DNA from: an uncultured Lachnospiraceae bacterium
Lineage (GTDB): Bacteria; Bacillota; Clostridia; Lachnospirales; Lachnospiraceae
Direction of reading: 5' to 3'
Assembly (NCBI GenBank): GCA_947053345.1
Contig: CAMRSM010000029.1
Span: 1 to 52,442 of the forward strand
Length of the DNA: 52,442 bases
Shown: one piece after another, positions 8,473 to 15,745 of the stretch
How positions within the stretch are numbered: the stretch's first letter is position 1
Layout: every line of letters starts with the position of its first letter
The notes under the pieces: generated by a model
Seen by the model: only the letters and a program-made list of their open reading frames with translations
Told to the model about the DNA's origin: nothing
Databases searched by the model: none
Program-made: the position numbers and the translations under genes

Positions 8473-8501
8473 TTTACTTTTTGGAAGTCTTCTGCTATAA
8501 T
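8473..8501 (+). promoter_or_regulatory. Sigma-A promoter for tRNA-Gly
   Basis: TTTACT (8473-8478), a 17-bp spacer and perfect TATAAT (8496-8501), 44 bp upstream of the tRNA. Confidence 0.65.
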
Positions 8502-8545
8502 AACATTGCGGTTAAGTTCCGGAAGGAAAACAGACCGTGTAATAT

Positions 8546-8616
8546 GCAGATATGGTTCATCGGTAGAACATTGGCTTCCCAAGCCGAAGAGACGGGTTCG
8601 ACTCCCGCTATCTGCT
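8546..8616 (+). tRNA. tRNA-Gly (CCC)
   Basis: 71-nt tRNA. The acceptor GCAGATA (8546-8552) pairs with TATCTGC (8609-8615), with discriminator T as in other bacterial tRNA-Gly. The anticodon loop TTCCCAA gives CCC (8578-8580), reading only GGG. CCA is not encoded. Confidence 0.96.
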
Positions 8617-8646
8617 TAAAAAAGACAGTCAATGACTGTCTTTTTC
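8617..8646 (+). terminator. Intrinsic terminator after tRNA-Gly
   Basis: AAAAAAGACAGTC and GACTGTCTTTTT form a 12-bp stem around a 3-base loop, immediately after the tRNA. It is symmetrical and could act in both directions. Confidence 0.88.
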
Positions 8647-8765
8647 TTTTCAGGGAATCTAAAAAATCCCGACGGAAATATAGCGCCTTTGCGGGTATAA
8701 AGAGGCGTGGGAAGCCATTGGTACATGAATCTGCCCGTGGCATTCTGCGGGGGAAGGAGCAGCGC

Positions 8766-9593
8766 ATGATCAGCAGCACGGCAAACGCACAGATCAAATA
8801 TCTTGTGAAGCTGCAGGAAAAGGGGGCAGCGCGCAGGGAAGATAAGGTATACGTGTGCGAGGGAAGAAAAATGTTCGGTGAAGTGCTCGCGTGCGCGCGG
8901 GAAAGTATTGTAAAGGCTTATTTTGCGGAGAGCTTCATCACGGAATGGGGAAGCGTGCCGGAAAATATGGCGCATATATCCGGGATTCCCTATGAAACCG
9001 TGGCAGACCATGTGTTTGGCGAAATTTCACGTACCGTAACGCCGCAGGGGGTGCTGGCGGTTGTGCGCCAGCCAGAGTATCATCTAGATGATTTGCTTTC
9101 GGAAGAACAGGCTGCGCTGCGGCTTTTGCTGCTTGAGAACCTCCGCGATCCCGGGAATCTCGGAACGATCATGCGCACGGCGGAAGGAGCCGGGATTTCC
9201 GGTGTGATCCTGAGCCGTGAGAGCGTTGATATGTTTAACCCTAAAGTGATCCGCTCGACGATGGGGGCGATTTACCGGATGCCTTTTGTCTATGTGCCGG
9301 ATCTTGCGGCGGTGGCCGTCGGACTGAGGCAGCGGGGGATCATGGTCTGTGCCGCACATCTGGAAGGTTCCGTGGCATACGACACCGTAGAGTATCCGCG
9401 GCGAACGGCGCTGATGGTCGGCAACGAGGCGAACGGACTGTCGGATAAGGCAGCGCAGGCCGCCGATCTGCGGATACGGATCCCGATGGAGGGGGAGGTT
9501 GAGTCGCTGAATGCGGCGGTGGCGGCAGCAGTCCTGATGTATGAGACATACCGACAGGAGCGTGCAGGCAAAGCAAACCGTGCCAAAATTTAG
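8766..9593 (+). CDS. TrmH/SpoU-family RNA 2'-O-ribose methyltransferase
   Basis: A 275-residue SPOUT-class methyltransferase that would transfer a methyl group from S-adenosylmethionine to a ribose of rRNA or tRNA. The N-terminal substrate-binding domain (about 1-100, starting ISSTANAQIKYLVKLQ) is followed by the knotted catalytic domain. Its three motifs are visible: LLENLRDPGNLGTIMRTAEG (motif 1), LMVGNEANGLS (motif 2) and IPMEGEVESLNAAVAAAVLM (motif 3). The start is ATG 8766 with AGGAG 6 bases upstream; the longer open frame runs back through the tRNA and is not coding. The RNA target cannot be assigned. Confidence 0.92.
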   Translation: MISSTANAQIKYLVKLQEKGAARREDKVYVCEGRKMFGEVLACARESIVKAYFAESFITEWGSVPENMAHISGIPYETVADHVFGEISRTVTPQGVLAVVRQPEYHLDDLLSEEQAALRLLLLENLRDPGNLGTIMRTAEGAGISGVILSRESVDMFNPKVIRSTMGAIYRMPFVYVPDLAAVAVGLRQRGIMVCAAHLEGSVAYDTVEYPRRTALMVGNEANGLSDKAAQAADLRIRIPMEGEVESLNAAVAAAVLMYETYRQERAGKANRAKI

Positions 9594-9605
9594 GCGAAAA
9601 AGGAC

Positions 9606-9633
9606 TTGCAAATTCTCCGATTTATTGTACAAT
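9606..9633 (+). promoter_or_regulatory. Sigma-A promoter in front of the structured repeats and ABC-F gene
   Basis: TTGCAA (9606-9611), a 16-bp spacer and TACAAT (9628-9633). The predicted start near 9640 would place all the following repeats in a leader of about 275 bases. The spacer itself holds TTCTCCG, the outer-stem sequence of the repeats. Confidence 0.6.
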
Positions 9634-9650
9634 AAAGATAATGTGCCGTC

Positions 9651-9890
9651 CGCCAGAAACGGCGCGTTCGGCGGATGCGGAACTAAAAGCCGGCATCTGG
9701 CCGGAAAGAGCCCGGAGAAATTTTGGGGAGAGAAGAAGATAAAAAATTCTCCGCCAGAATTGGCGCGTTCGGGCGGATGCGGAACTAAAAGCCAGCATCT
9801 GGCCGGAAAGAGCCCCGGAGAAATTTTGGGGAGAGAAGCGGACAAAAATTTCTCCGCGGAAAACGGCGCGTTCGGGCAGATGCGGAACTA
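9651..9890 (+). repeat. Tandem structured repeat, about 2.5 copies, period 102-103 bp (family member 1)
   Basis: The conserved loop GGAACTAAAAGCC(G/A) starts at 9679 and 9781, and its first half recurs at 9884. It sits on a GATGC/GCATC stem in copies 1 and 2. In copy 2 an outer stem TTCTCCG (9747-9753)/CGGAGAA (9816-9822) encloses it. Between copies, CGGAGAAATTTT (9816-9827) can instead pair with AAAATTTCTCCG (9845-9856) around the purine-rich loop GGGGAGAGAAGCGG, so each unit has two mutually exclusive hairpins. Copy 3 stops after its 5' half, just before the ABC-F ribosome site. The same element, with different stem sequences, recurs at 52240-52439. The period is not a multiple of three throughout, so this is not coding. 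Confidence 0.85.
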
Positions 9891-9915
9891 AATATAGAAA
9901 GGGTCAAACAAAGAC

Positions 9916-11580
9916 ATGATTCAGGCAAGCGATGTTACATTACGAATTGGAAAAAGGGCATTATTTGAGGATGTCAATATCAAGTTTACCGAGGGAAACT
10001 GTTACGGGCTGATCGGTGCGAACGGAGCCGGAAAGTCCACGTTTTTAAAGATATTATCCGGCCAGATTGAACCGAGTAAGGGAGAGATTATCATCACACC
10101 GGGGCAGAGGCTTTCGTTTTTGCAGCAGGATCACTTCAAATACGACGCATATGATGTCATCGGTACGGTGGTCATGGGAAATGCGCGCCTGTATGAAATC
10201 ATGAAGGAGAAGGATGCCATTTACGCGAAGGAAGATTTCACGGAGGAAGATGGGATCCGTGCAAGCGAGCTGGAAGCAGAATTTGCAAACATGAACGGCT
10301 GGGAGGCGGAGGCCGATGCGGCAACTCTTTTAAACGGCCTTGGCATCGAGACCGAACTGCACGCAAAACAGATGTCGGAACTTACCGGCAGCCAGAAAGT
10401 AAAGGTGCTGCTTGCGCAGGCGTTGTTCGGCAACCCGGATATTTTGCTGCTTGATGAGCCGACGAACCACCTTGACCTTGAGGCAATCCGCTGGCTGGAA
10501 GAGTTTTTGATCAATTTTGAAAATACGGTGATCGTCGTGTCGCACGACCGCTATTTCCTGAACAAAGTCTGCACACAGATCGCGGACATTGACTATGCGA
10601 AGATCCAGCTCTATGCCGGAAATTATGATTTCTGGTATGAGTCGAGCCAGTTGATGATCAAGCAGATGAAGGAAGCGAACAAGAAGAAGGAAGAGAAGAT
10701 CAAGGAACTGCAGGAGTTTATCCAGCGCTTTTCGGCAAATGCCTCGAAATCGAAACAGGCAACTTCCAGAAAGAAGGCGCTTGAAAAGATTGAGCTTGAC
10801 GAGATAAAACCTTCCTCACGCAAGTATCCGTACATTGATTTCCGCCCGGCGCGCGACATCGGTAATGAAGTACTGACCGTGAAGAACCTCTCAAAGACGA
10901 TTGACGGCGTGAAGGTACTCGACGATATCTCTTTTATTTTAAATAAAAATGACAAGGTGGCGTTTGTCGGTGCGAACACACTTGCGAGCACGACGCTCTT
11001 TAAGATTCTTTCGGGTGAACTCGAGCCGGATTCGGGCGAGTACAAATGGGGGGTGACGACTTCACAGGCGTATTTCCCGAAGGACAATACAAAAGAATTT
11101 GCATGTGAGGATACGATCGTGGATTGGCTGATGCCGTACTCGCCGGAAAAGGATGTTACTTATGTGCGCGGCTTCATGGGCAGGATGCTGTTTGCCGGGG
11201 AGGAGGGCACAAAGAAGGTCAATGTGCTTTCCGGCGGGGAGCGCGTGCGCGTCATGCTCTCGAAGATGATGATTATGGGCGCGAACGTGTTGATTATGGA
11301 CGAGCCGACGAACCATCTGGACATGGAGTCGATCACGGCGCTAAACAACGGGCTGATGAAATTTTCGGGTGTACTGTTGTTTACCTCGCTTGACCACCAG
11401 TTTATCCAGACAATCGCGAACCGCATTATGGAGATCACGCCGGACGGGCTGATTGATAAGATCACAACTTACGACGAATACCTTGACAGTGACGTTGCCG
11501 TGCGCAGGAGACAGAGCCTGCAGGTACAGGTAGTGGAGGAGAATTTCGAGGAACTAGGGGAAGAGGAAGCGGCACAATAG
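9916..11580 (+). CDS. ABC-F family ATPase (YkpA/YbiT-like)
   Basis: A 554-residue protein with two ABC ATPase domains and no membrane segment, typical of ABC-F translation factors that act in the ribosomal E site; some members confer antibiotic resistance. Domain 1 (about 1-245) has Walker A GANGAGKST, signature-like LTGSQKVK and Walker B ILLLDEPTNHLDLE. The charged linker (about 245-310) is the ribosome-contacting arm. Domain 2 (about 315-540) has signature LSGGERVRVML and Walker B VLIMDEPTNHLDM. Its Walker A is GANTLASTT, without the usual Gly-Lys. It is preceded by the structured repeat leader, which could attenuate expression. The function class is secure; resistance or housekeeping role cannot be decided. 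Confidence 0.92.
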   Translation: MIQASDVTLRIGKRALFEDVNIKFTEGNCYGLIGANGAGKSTFLKILSGQIEPSKGEIIITPGQRLSFLQQDHFKYDAYDVIGTVVMGNARLYEIMKEKDAIYAKEDFTEEDGIRASELEAEFANMNGWEAEADAATLLNGLGIETELHAKQMSELTGSQKVKVLLAQALFGNPDILLLDEPTNHLDLEAIRWLEEFLINFENTVIVVSHDRYFLNKVCTQIADIDYAKIQLYAGNYDFWYESSQLMIKQMKEANKKKEEKIKELQEFIQRFSANASKSKQATSRKKALEKIELDEIKPSSRKYPYIDFRPARDIGNEVLTVKNLSKTIDGVKVLDDISFILNKNDKVAFVGANTLASTTLFKILSGELEPDSGEYKWGVTTSQAYFPKDNTKEFACEDTIVDWLMPYSPEKDVTYVRGFMGRMLFAGEEGTKKVNVLSGGERVRVMLSKMMIMGANVLIMDEPTNHLDMESITALNNGLMKFSGVLLFTSLDHQFIQTIANRIMEITPDGLIDKITTYDEYLDSDVAVRRRQSLQVQVVEENFEELGEEEAAQ

Positions 11581-11629
11581 GAGAATGATAGACCGGAATA
11601 TTGCATGCGGAAGACATAAGGAGGCCGGA

Positions 11630-13840
11630 ATGAAAGCAGAGAGAAAAACGATACAGACAGAACCGAACCGACCGGTACCGCTCGGCGTGAGCCGCTGTCA
11701 GGAACAGTATGATTTTGCGGTTTTCCTGCCGGGGACAAAAGCATGCGAGCTGCATATTTATGATCTTGAGAAAGGCAAAGCGACAGTATCCCTGTCGCTT
11801 TTTGCGCAGGAGGGCTGGCCAGGTTTTTTTGCCGGCAGCATTGCGGCAAAAGAACTGCCGGAATGTTTTGGATACCGCTATGCCGTATCCGGCAGGGAAT
11901 TTCTGGATCCCTATGCAAAATATACGGTTGGGCGGGATGTCTTTGGCGTGCGTGGGGAGTGCTATGGCGTGGTAGATGAGGAGATGGCATATGCCTGCTA
12001 CGCGAAGAAAAATGGCCTGACGGCAAAATACCACCCGTTTGTGTGGCAGGATGACCGGCCGCCGCGCCTTGCGTATGAGGATATGATTTTATACAAGCTG
12101 CATGTGCGCGGGTTTACGATGACGGCACCGGGAGTGCGCCACAAAGGGACATACCGCGGTCTGTTGGAAAAAAAGGATTACCTGCTTGAACTCGGTGTAA
12201 ACGCACTGTTATTGCTGCCATGTGCGGAGTTTGATGAGATTTTGGAGGAGGAGGCGTACGGCGTGATCCCCTCTTTCGCGCGGCCGCCGCAGGCAGCGCG
12301 GGAGGGTGGCAGCAGGCCCAAAGAGGTTCTTGCTTCTGACGCACGGTATCCCCTTGGCGTGTGCGGGGACGCAAGGGGAGTAGAACCGGCAAAAAAGCCC
12401 CGCGTTAATTATTGGGGATTTGCGAAAGAAAGCAGTTATTTCGCGCCGAAAGCATCCTACGCGTCAAAACCGTACCAGGCGGCATCGGAATTCAAGCAGA
12501 TGGTCGCCGGGATGCATGCGGGGGGGATAGAAGTATTGCTTGAGATGGACTTTAAGCCGTCCGACAACCCGAATATGATCCGTGACTCCCTGATTTTTTG
12601 GGTGCAGGAGTACCATGTGGACGGTTTCCGCTACAACACGGAGCTTTTCCCGGCACGCATGGCGGCGCTGTGCCCGGAGCTCAGCGGGGTGAAAATTTTG
12701 TCCTCCGGTTTTGGCGATGTGGAAGGGATACGGCGCGTAAGCGGTTTCGGGGAAATGCTGCCGCGCCGGCAGGGCGGCGGTGTGTTTTCGGATGTTTCGG
12801 CAAGCCATGGCACATGGCAGGAAGCTTCGGGGGAAAAGACGGTGCTCGCGGAGTACAATGAGGGCTTCCTGCGTGAGATCCGCCGTTTTGTAAAAGGCGA
12901 TGAGGAGATGGTGGGTGCGGTGGCGGCGCGCTTGGAGCGCCAGACCGGGGTGGTCGGGACAATCAATTATCTTGCCGACCATAACGGCTTTACACTGGCG
13001 GATGTCTACGCCTATGACGTGAAGCACAATGAGGCGAACGGGGAGGACAACCGGGACGGGACGGACTATAATTTCAGCTGGAACTGTGGGGCGGAAGGCA
13101 GCACAAAAAAGAAAAAAGTCCTGAAATTGCGCAGCCAGATGCGGCGCAATGCGCTGATCCTTCTTTTTATTTCGCTTGGCACCCCGATGCTTTTGGCGGG
13201 CGATGAGTTCGGAAATTCCCAGGACGGGAACAACAATGCGTACTGCCAGGACAATGAGATCGGCTGGGTAACATGGAAGCAGCTTCGTGCCAACCGGGAT
13301 CAGTTTGAGTTTGTAAAGCAGCTGATTGCCCTGCGCAAAGCGCATCCGGTACTGCGCAACAAGATACCGCTGCGCGGCATGGACTATATTTCTTGCGGCT
13401 GCCCGGATGTTTCGCGCCACGGCACGAAAGCGTGGTATCCGGACTATTCCAATTACAGCAGGACGCTTGCGGTGCTTTTTTGCGGGAAATATGCTATGAT
13501 TGACCGCAAGACACCGGATCAGAGCATTTATCTGGCCGCCAATATGCATTGGGAACCGCATGTATTTGATCTTCCGGATATCAATGACGGGGAAGAGCTG
13601 AGTTTCCTGCTCGCCTCCGATGAGGACTGCGCTGCTACAGGGCAGCGTACCTTTGAGGTGCCGCCGCGCTCCATTGTGCTTTTTATCGGAAAAAAGAGCG
13701 GGAAAAAGAGCGGTGCGGGGAAGCAGATGGCAGAACCGGCTTTGGCTGCGGCATCTGGCCGGGGGAATGAAACGGGGGAAGGCAGCCCAAGAAAGAAAGC
13801 GGTGTCCGCCCAAAAACCTGGTTCGGGAGGTGTGGGTTGA
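11630..13840 (+). CDS. Glycogen-debranching/isoamylase-like GH13 protein lacking the catalytic residues
   Basis: A 736-residue GH13 homologue (GlgX/isoamylase type). An N-terminal CBM48-like domain (about 1-110) precedes the barrel. The start is ATG 11630, 6 bases after AGGAGG. The distal signature regions are well kept: KHNEANGEDNRDGTDYNFSW and GTPMLLAGDEFGNSQDGNNN. The catalytic regions are not: region II reads DGFRYN where the nucleophile Asp is expected, region III reads KILSSGF where the acid/base Glu is expected, and region IV reads ADHNGF where His-Asp is usual. Region I is also unrecognisable. A low-complexity insertion sits near residues 220-265. It is probably non-catalytic, perhaps a glucan-binding or regulatory relative. 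I recall similar proteins in other Lachnospiraceae but cannot check. Confidence 0.88.
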   Translation: MKAERKTIQTEPNRPVPLGVSRCQEQYDFAVFLPGTKACELHIYDLEKGKATVSLSLFAQEGWPGFFAGSIAAKELPECFGYRYAVSGREFLDPYAKYTVGRDVFGVRGECYGVVDEEMAYACYAKKNGLTAKYHPFVWQDDRPPRLAYEDMILYKLHVRGFTMTAPGVRHKGTYRGLLEKKDYLLELGVNALLLLPCAEFDEILEEEAYGVIPSFARPPQAAREGGSRPKEVLASDARYPLGVCGDARGVEPAKKPRVNYWGFAKESSYFAPKASYASKPYQAASEFKQMVAGMHAGGIEVLLEMDFKPSDNPNMIRDSLIFWVQEYHVDGFRYNTELFPARMAALCPELSGVKILSSGFGDVEGIRRVSGFGEMLPRRQGGGVFSDVSASHGTWQEASGEKTVLAEYNEGFLREIRRFVKGDEEMVGAVAARLERQTGVVGTINYLADHNGFTLADVYAYDVKHNEANGEDNRDGTDYNFSWNCGAEGSTKKKKVLKLRSQMRRNALILLFISLGTPMLLAGDEFGNSQDGNNNAYCQDNEIGWVTWKQLRANRDQFEFVKQLIALRKAHPVLRNKIPLRGMDYISCGCPDVSRHGTKAWYPDYSNYSRTLAVLFCGKYAMIDRKTPDQSIYLAANMHWEPHVFDLPDINDGEELSFLLASDEDCAATGQRTFEVPPRSIVLFIGKKSGKKSGAGKQMAEPALAAASGRGNETGEGSPRKKAVSAQKPGSGGVG

Positions 13841-14562
13841 GTACCTTTGTATTAAAACTAATCGCCTGTGTGACCATGTTCATCGACCATTACACGGAGG
13901 TCTTTGTCCCGCAGGTTCTGCGCAGGGTCATGATCGGGGATGTCCGGGTGTTTCTTCCTGTAAAATACCTCGTCGGAAGGGGGATCGGGCGGGTCGCATT
14001 TCCTATCTATTGTTTTTTGCTGGTGGAGGGATTTTTCCGCACGAAAGACCGCCGAAAGTATATGCTGCGGATGGCACTTTTTGCGCTGGTCTCGGAGATT
14101 CCGTTTGACCTGGTGTTCCAGATAAAAGGCGGGGAGTTTACTATGGCAAAGCTGTTTGGATACCAGAATGTAATGATCACACTGTTGTTTGGACTGATCC
14201 TGATGTATATCTATGAATGGATCAAGATGAACTATCTGATGCAGCCGCTCATTTTTAATACGCTCGGCGTGTTTGCCATTGTGGGGATCGGTGCGGCCGC
14301 TGCGTTTCTAAAGACAGACTACGGTATGGGCGGGGTCTTGCTCATCATGGTATTTTATCTTTTCCGGGGGAAAAAGCTGTTTTTGTTTTTGGGGGCGGCG
14401 GCAGTGATGGTTCTGTTTATCAACCGGTTTGAATTGTTGGGGCTGGCGGCGTTTTTGCCAATCTTTATGTACAGCGGGAAAAGAGGACCGAAGGTAAAAT
14501 ATGCCTTTTACTCCTTTTACCCGGTACATCTTCTGCTGTTATGGGCGTTTGCGTACATGTAG
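13837..14562 (+). CDS. TraX-like multi-pass membrane protein
   Basis: A 241-residue membrane protein with about seven hydrophobic helices. It starts at a TTG (13837) that overlaps the stop codon of the GH13 gene by 3 bases, with GGGAGG 6 bases upstream, so it is translationally coupled. Conserved TraX-family pieces are visible: LIACVTMFIDHY in the first helix, RVAFPIYCFLLVEGF, and the C-terminal YSFYPVHLLLLW. TraX acetylates pilin in conjugation, but the chromosomal Firmicutes homologues are not tied to conjugation, and no transfer gene is nearby. A membrane acyltransferase role is the family inference. Confidence 0.85.
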   Translation: MSTFVLKLIACVTMFIDHYTEVFVPQVLRRVMIGDVRVFLPVKYLVGRGIGRVAFPIYCFLLVEGFFRTKDRRKYMLRMALFALVSEIPFDLVFQIKGGEFTMAKLFGYQNVMITLLFGLILMYIYEWIKMNYLMQPLIFNTLGVFAIVGIGAAAAFLKTDYGMGGVLLIMVFYLFRGKKLFLFLGAAAVMVLFINRFELLGLAAFLPIFMYSGKRGPKVKYAFYSFYPVHLLLLWAFAYM

Positions 14563-14575
14563 CGGGAGAAGCGCA

Positions 14576-14618
14576 AAAAGAAAGACCGGAATCGCATGGG
14601 TGCAGTTCCGGTCTTTTG
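14576..14618. terminator. Bidirectional terminator between convergent genes
   Basis: AAGACCGGAA (14582-14591) pairs with TTCCGGTCTT (14606-14615). An A-rich tract lies to the left and a T-rich tract to the right, so it can serve both TraX (+) and the Cys-rich gene (-). Confidence 0.82.
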
Positions 14619-14620
14619 TC

Positions 14621-14827
14621 TTACTCGAAGTGGTGATCCTTGACGATCTGGTCGTAAAGGTCAAGGACGCAGTGCTCGTCGCGGTCAAAATACTTGCAGG
14701 TTGTGCAGGAGACATTGCAGCGGCAGGACTCGCAAGTACTGTTGGTGGTGCGCTCCGCTTCCTTTTTGGGCTCGAAAGCACTGCAGTTTTCAGCAACCTT
14801 TTCGTAGGTGGTTTCGCTTGCTCTCAT
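14621..14827 (-). CDS. Cys-rich mini-protein of unknown function
   Basis: A 68-residue soluble protein starting MRASETTYEKV. The start is set by AAGGAG 9 bases upstream on the - strand; an upstream in-frame ATG lies right at that site. Seven Cys are present, six of them spaced as CxxCxCxxxCxxC and a later DEHC, followed by an acidic-aromatic tail. The pattern suggests metal binding (zinc or Fe-S) or a redox role. It is not SCIFF. The family name is unknown to me. The convergent arrangement with a shared terminator and the clear ribosome site support a real gene. Confidence 0.75.
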   Translation of the reverse strand: MRASETTYEKVAENCSAFEPKKEAERTTNSTCESCRCNVSCTTCKYFDRDEHCVLDLYDQIVKDHHFE

Positions 14828-14887
14828 GAAGATCACTCCTTTCGGATAAAATAATGTTTGCTGTTACGCTTACATTTATTGAAACAA

Positions 14888-14935
14888 GAAATCCGGCCGG
14901 ATTTCATTGTGACAATTATTATTGCGATTTTTAAT
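14888..14935 (+). promoter_or_regulatory. 18-bp palindrome next to a promoter for the gene at 15085
   Basis: GAAATCCGG/CCGGATTTC is a perfect 18-bp palindrome at 14888-14905 with no spacer. Directly after it are TTGTGA (14907-14912), a 17-bp spacer and TTTAAT (14930-14935). The palindrome could be an operator for this promoter or for the divergent Cys-rich gene. No other feature is evident between 14828 and 15084. Confidence 0.5.
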
Positions 14936-15084
14936 AGGATTATTCACTTTTCAATGCCTGCCAATAATTGGGCAAAACATACATCGGTAAAGCACCAGGA
15001 GATTTTGGCGGGTAAAAAGTACCTTGCCGGGAAAGATAATTTTTGGCATACGTGCGATTTCGAATGAATGGGGAGGAATTACAT

Positions 15085-15582
15085 ATGGTTGCATTTCAGA
15101 TCAGGGAAGTGAAAAATTTCATGGCAAAGTTATTCCAGAAGGATGATTTTGACCGCTTCACCGTGCGGGAAGGGCAGATACAGACGGCGGCCGGGTTCCA
15201 GATCAACGGGCACCGAAGCCATGATTTTTATACGGAAGAGGAACTGGAGGAACTTGCCGAACCGGATTTTATGCTGTGGGAGGAGCTCAAGCCGCTGGCT
15301 TTTGCAATGATCAAAGGAACGAGGACACCGCAGGTCGTGAATCTGGTGCTGCAGCTGAGGAAAGAGGAAGTACAGGCGGTGCTTGTGGATTCCGGGGCAA
15401 AACTAAACGCGGAGGAGATTGCCGGGGCATATTTAAACATCAAATTCCAGGCAGGTGAGCTGATGGTCGTCACCGGGGTCGGTTTTTGCAGCTTTGTAAT
15501 GGATAAAATGTTTGAGCGGGAATTTGACGGGTGGGTGAAAAAATTTCTGACGGAGCACGGGATTGTGTTCGATGAAATGTGA
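15085..15582 (+). CDS. Unknown protein, DUF5721-like
   Basis: A 165-residue soluble protein starting MVAFQIREVKNFMAKLF, with GGGGAGG 10 bases upstream. There is no signal peptide or membrane segment. The sequence has mixed alpha/beta character, with FYTEEELEEL and the predicted core LVLQLRKEEVQAVLVDSG. From memory it matches a Clostridia family listed as DUF5721; I cannot confirm this and assign no function. The CIRCE hairpin 44 bases downstream may also end its transcript. Confidence 0.75.
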   Translation: MVAFQIREVKNFMAKLFQKDDFDRFTVREGQIQTAAGFQINGHRSHDFYTEEELEELAEPDFMLWEELKPLAFAMIKGTRTPQVVNLVLQLRKEEVQAVLVDSGAKLNAEEIAGAYLNIKFQAGELMVVTGVGFCSFVMDKMFEREFDGWVKKFLTEHGIVFDEM

Positions 15583-15626
15583 AAGGAATGGGGCAAACAG
15601 GATAATTATTAAAAAACTCTAAATTA

Positions 15627-15653
15627 TTAGCACTCAACCGAAATGAGTGCTAA
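15627..15653 (+). promoter_or_regulatory. CIRCE element (HrcA operator)
   Basis: Perfect CIRCE inverted repeat: TTAGCACTC (15627-15635), 9-base spacer, GAGTGCTAA (15645-15653). It lies 7 bp upstream of the htpG -35 element. HrcA binding here would repress htpG until heat shock. The following T-run means it may also act as a terminator for the gene upstream. Confidence 0.95.
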
Positions 15654-15660
15654 TTTTTTG

Positions 15661-15689
15661 TTGACATTTGGAGGGGAGCGTAGTATAGT
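15661..15689 (+). promoter_or_regulatory. htpG promoter
   Basis: Consensus TTGACA (15661-15666), 17-bp spacer, TATAGT (15684-15689), immediately downstream of CIRCE. Confidence 0.82.
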
Positions 15690-15745
15690 ATTCGTATCGA
15701 AAACCGGACGGAAACGTCTGAAATGATAAAAAAGGAGTGATTTTC

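Noticed and set aside
9651-9890. Tandem repeats considered as a CRISPR array
   Set aside because: Units of about 103 bp are repeated end to end with no unique spacers, and no cas gene is present.
9541-9891. Open frame running through the structured repeats before the ABC-F gene
   Set aside because: No ribosome site, starts inside the methyltransferase gene, and repeat periods of 102 and 103 bp break frame between copies. The conservation is of stems and loops, not of codons.
12464-13813. Open frame of about 449 codons on the - strand inside the GH13 gene
   Set aside because: It is antisense to a well-supported protein with family motifs, has no ribosome site or recognisable domain, and open antisense frames are expected from G+C-rich codon usage.
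13837-14562. TraX homology as evidence of a conjugative element
   Set aside because: No relaxase, type IV secretion, integrase or attachment site is nearby; chromosomal TraX-like proteins are common in Firmicutes.
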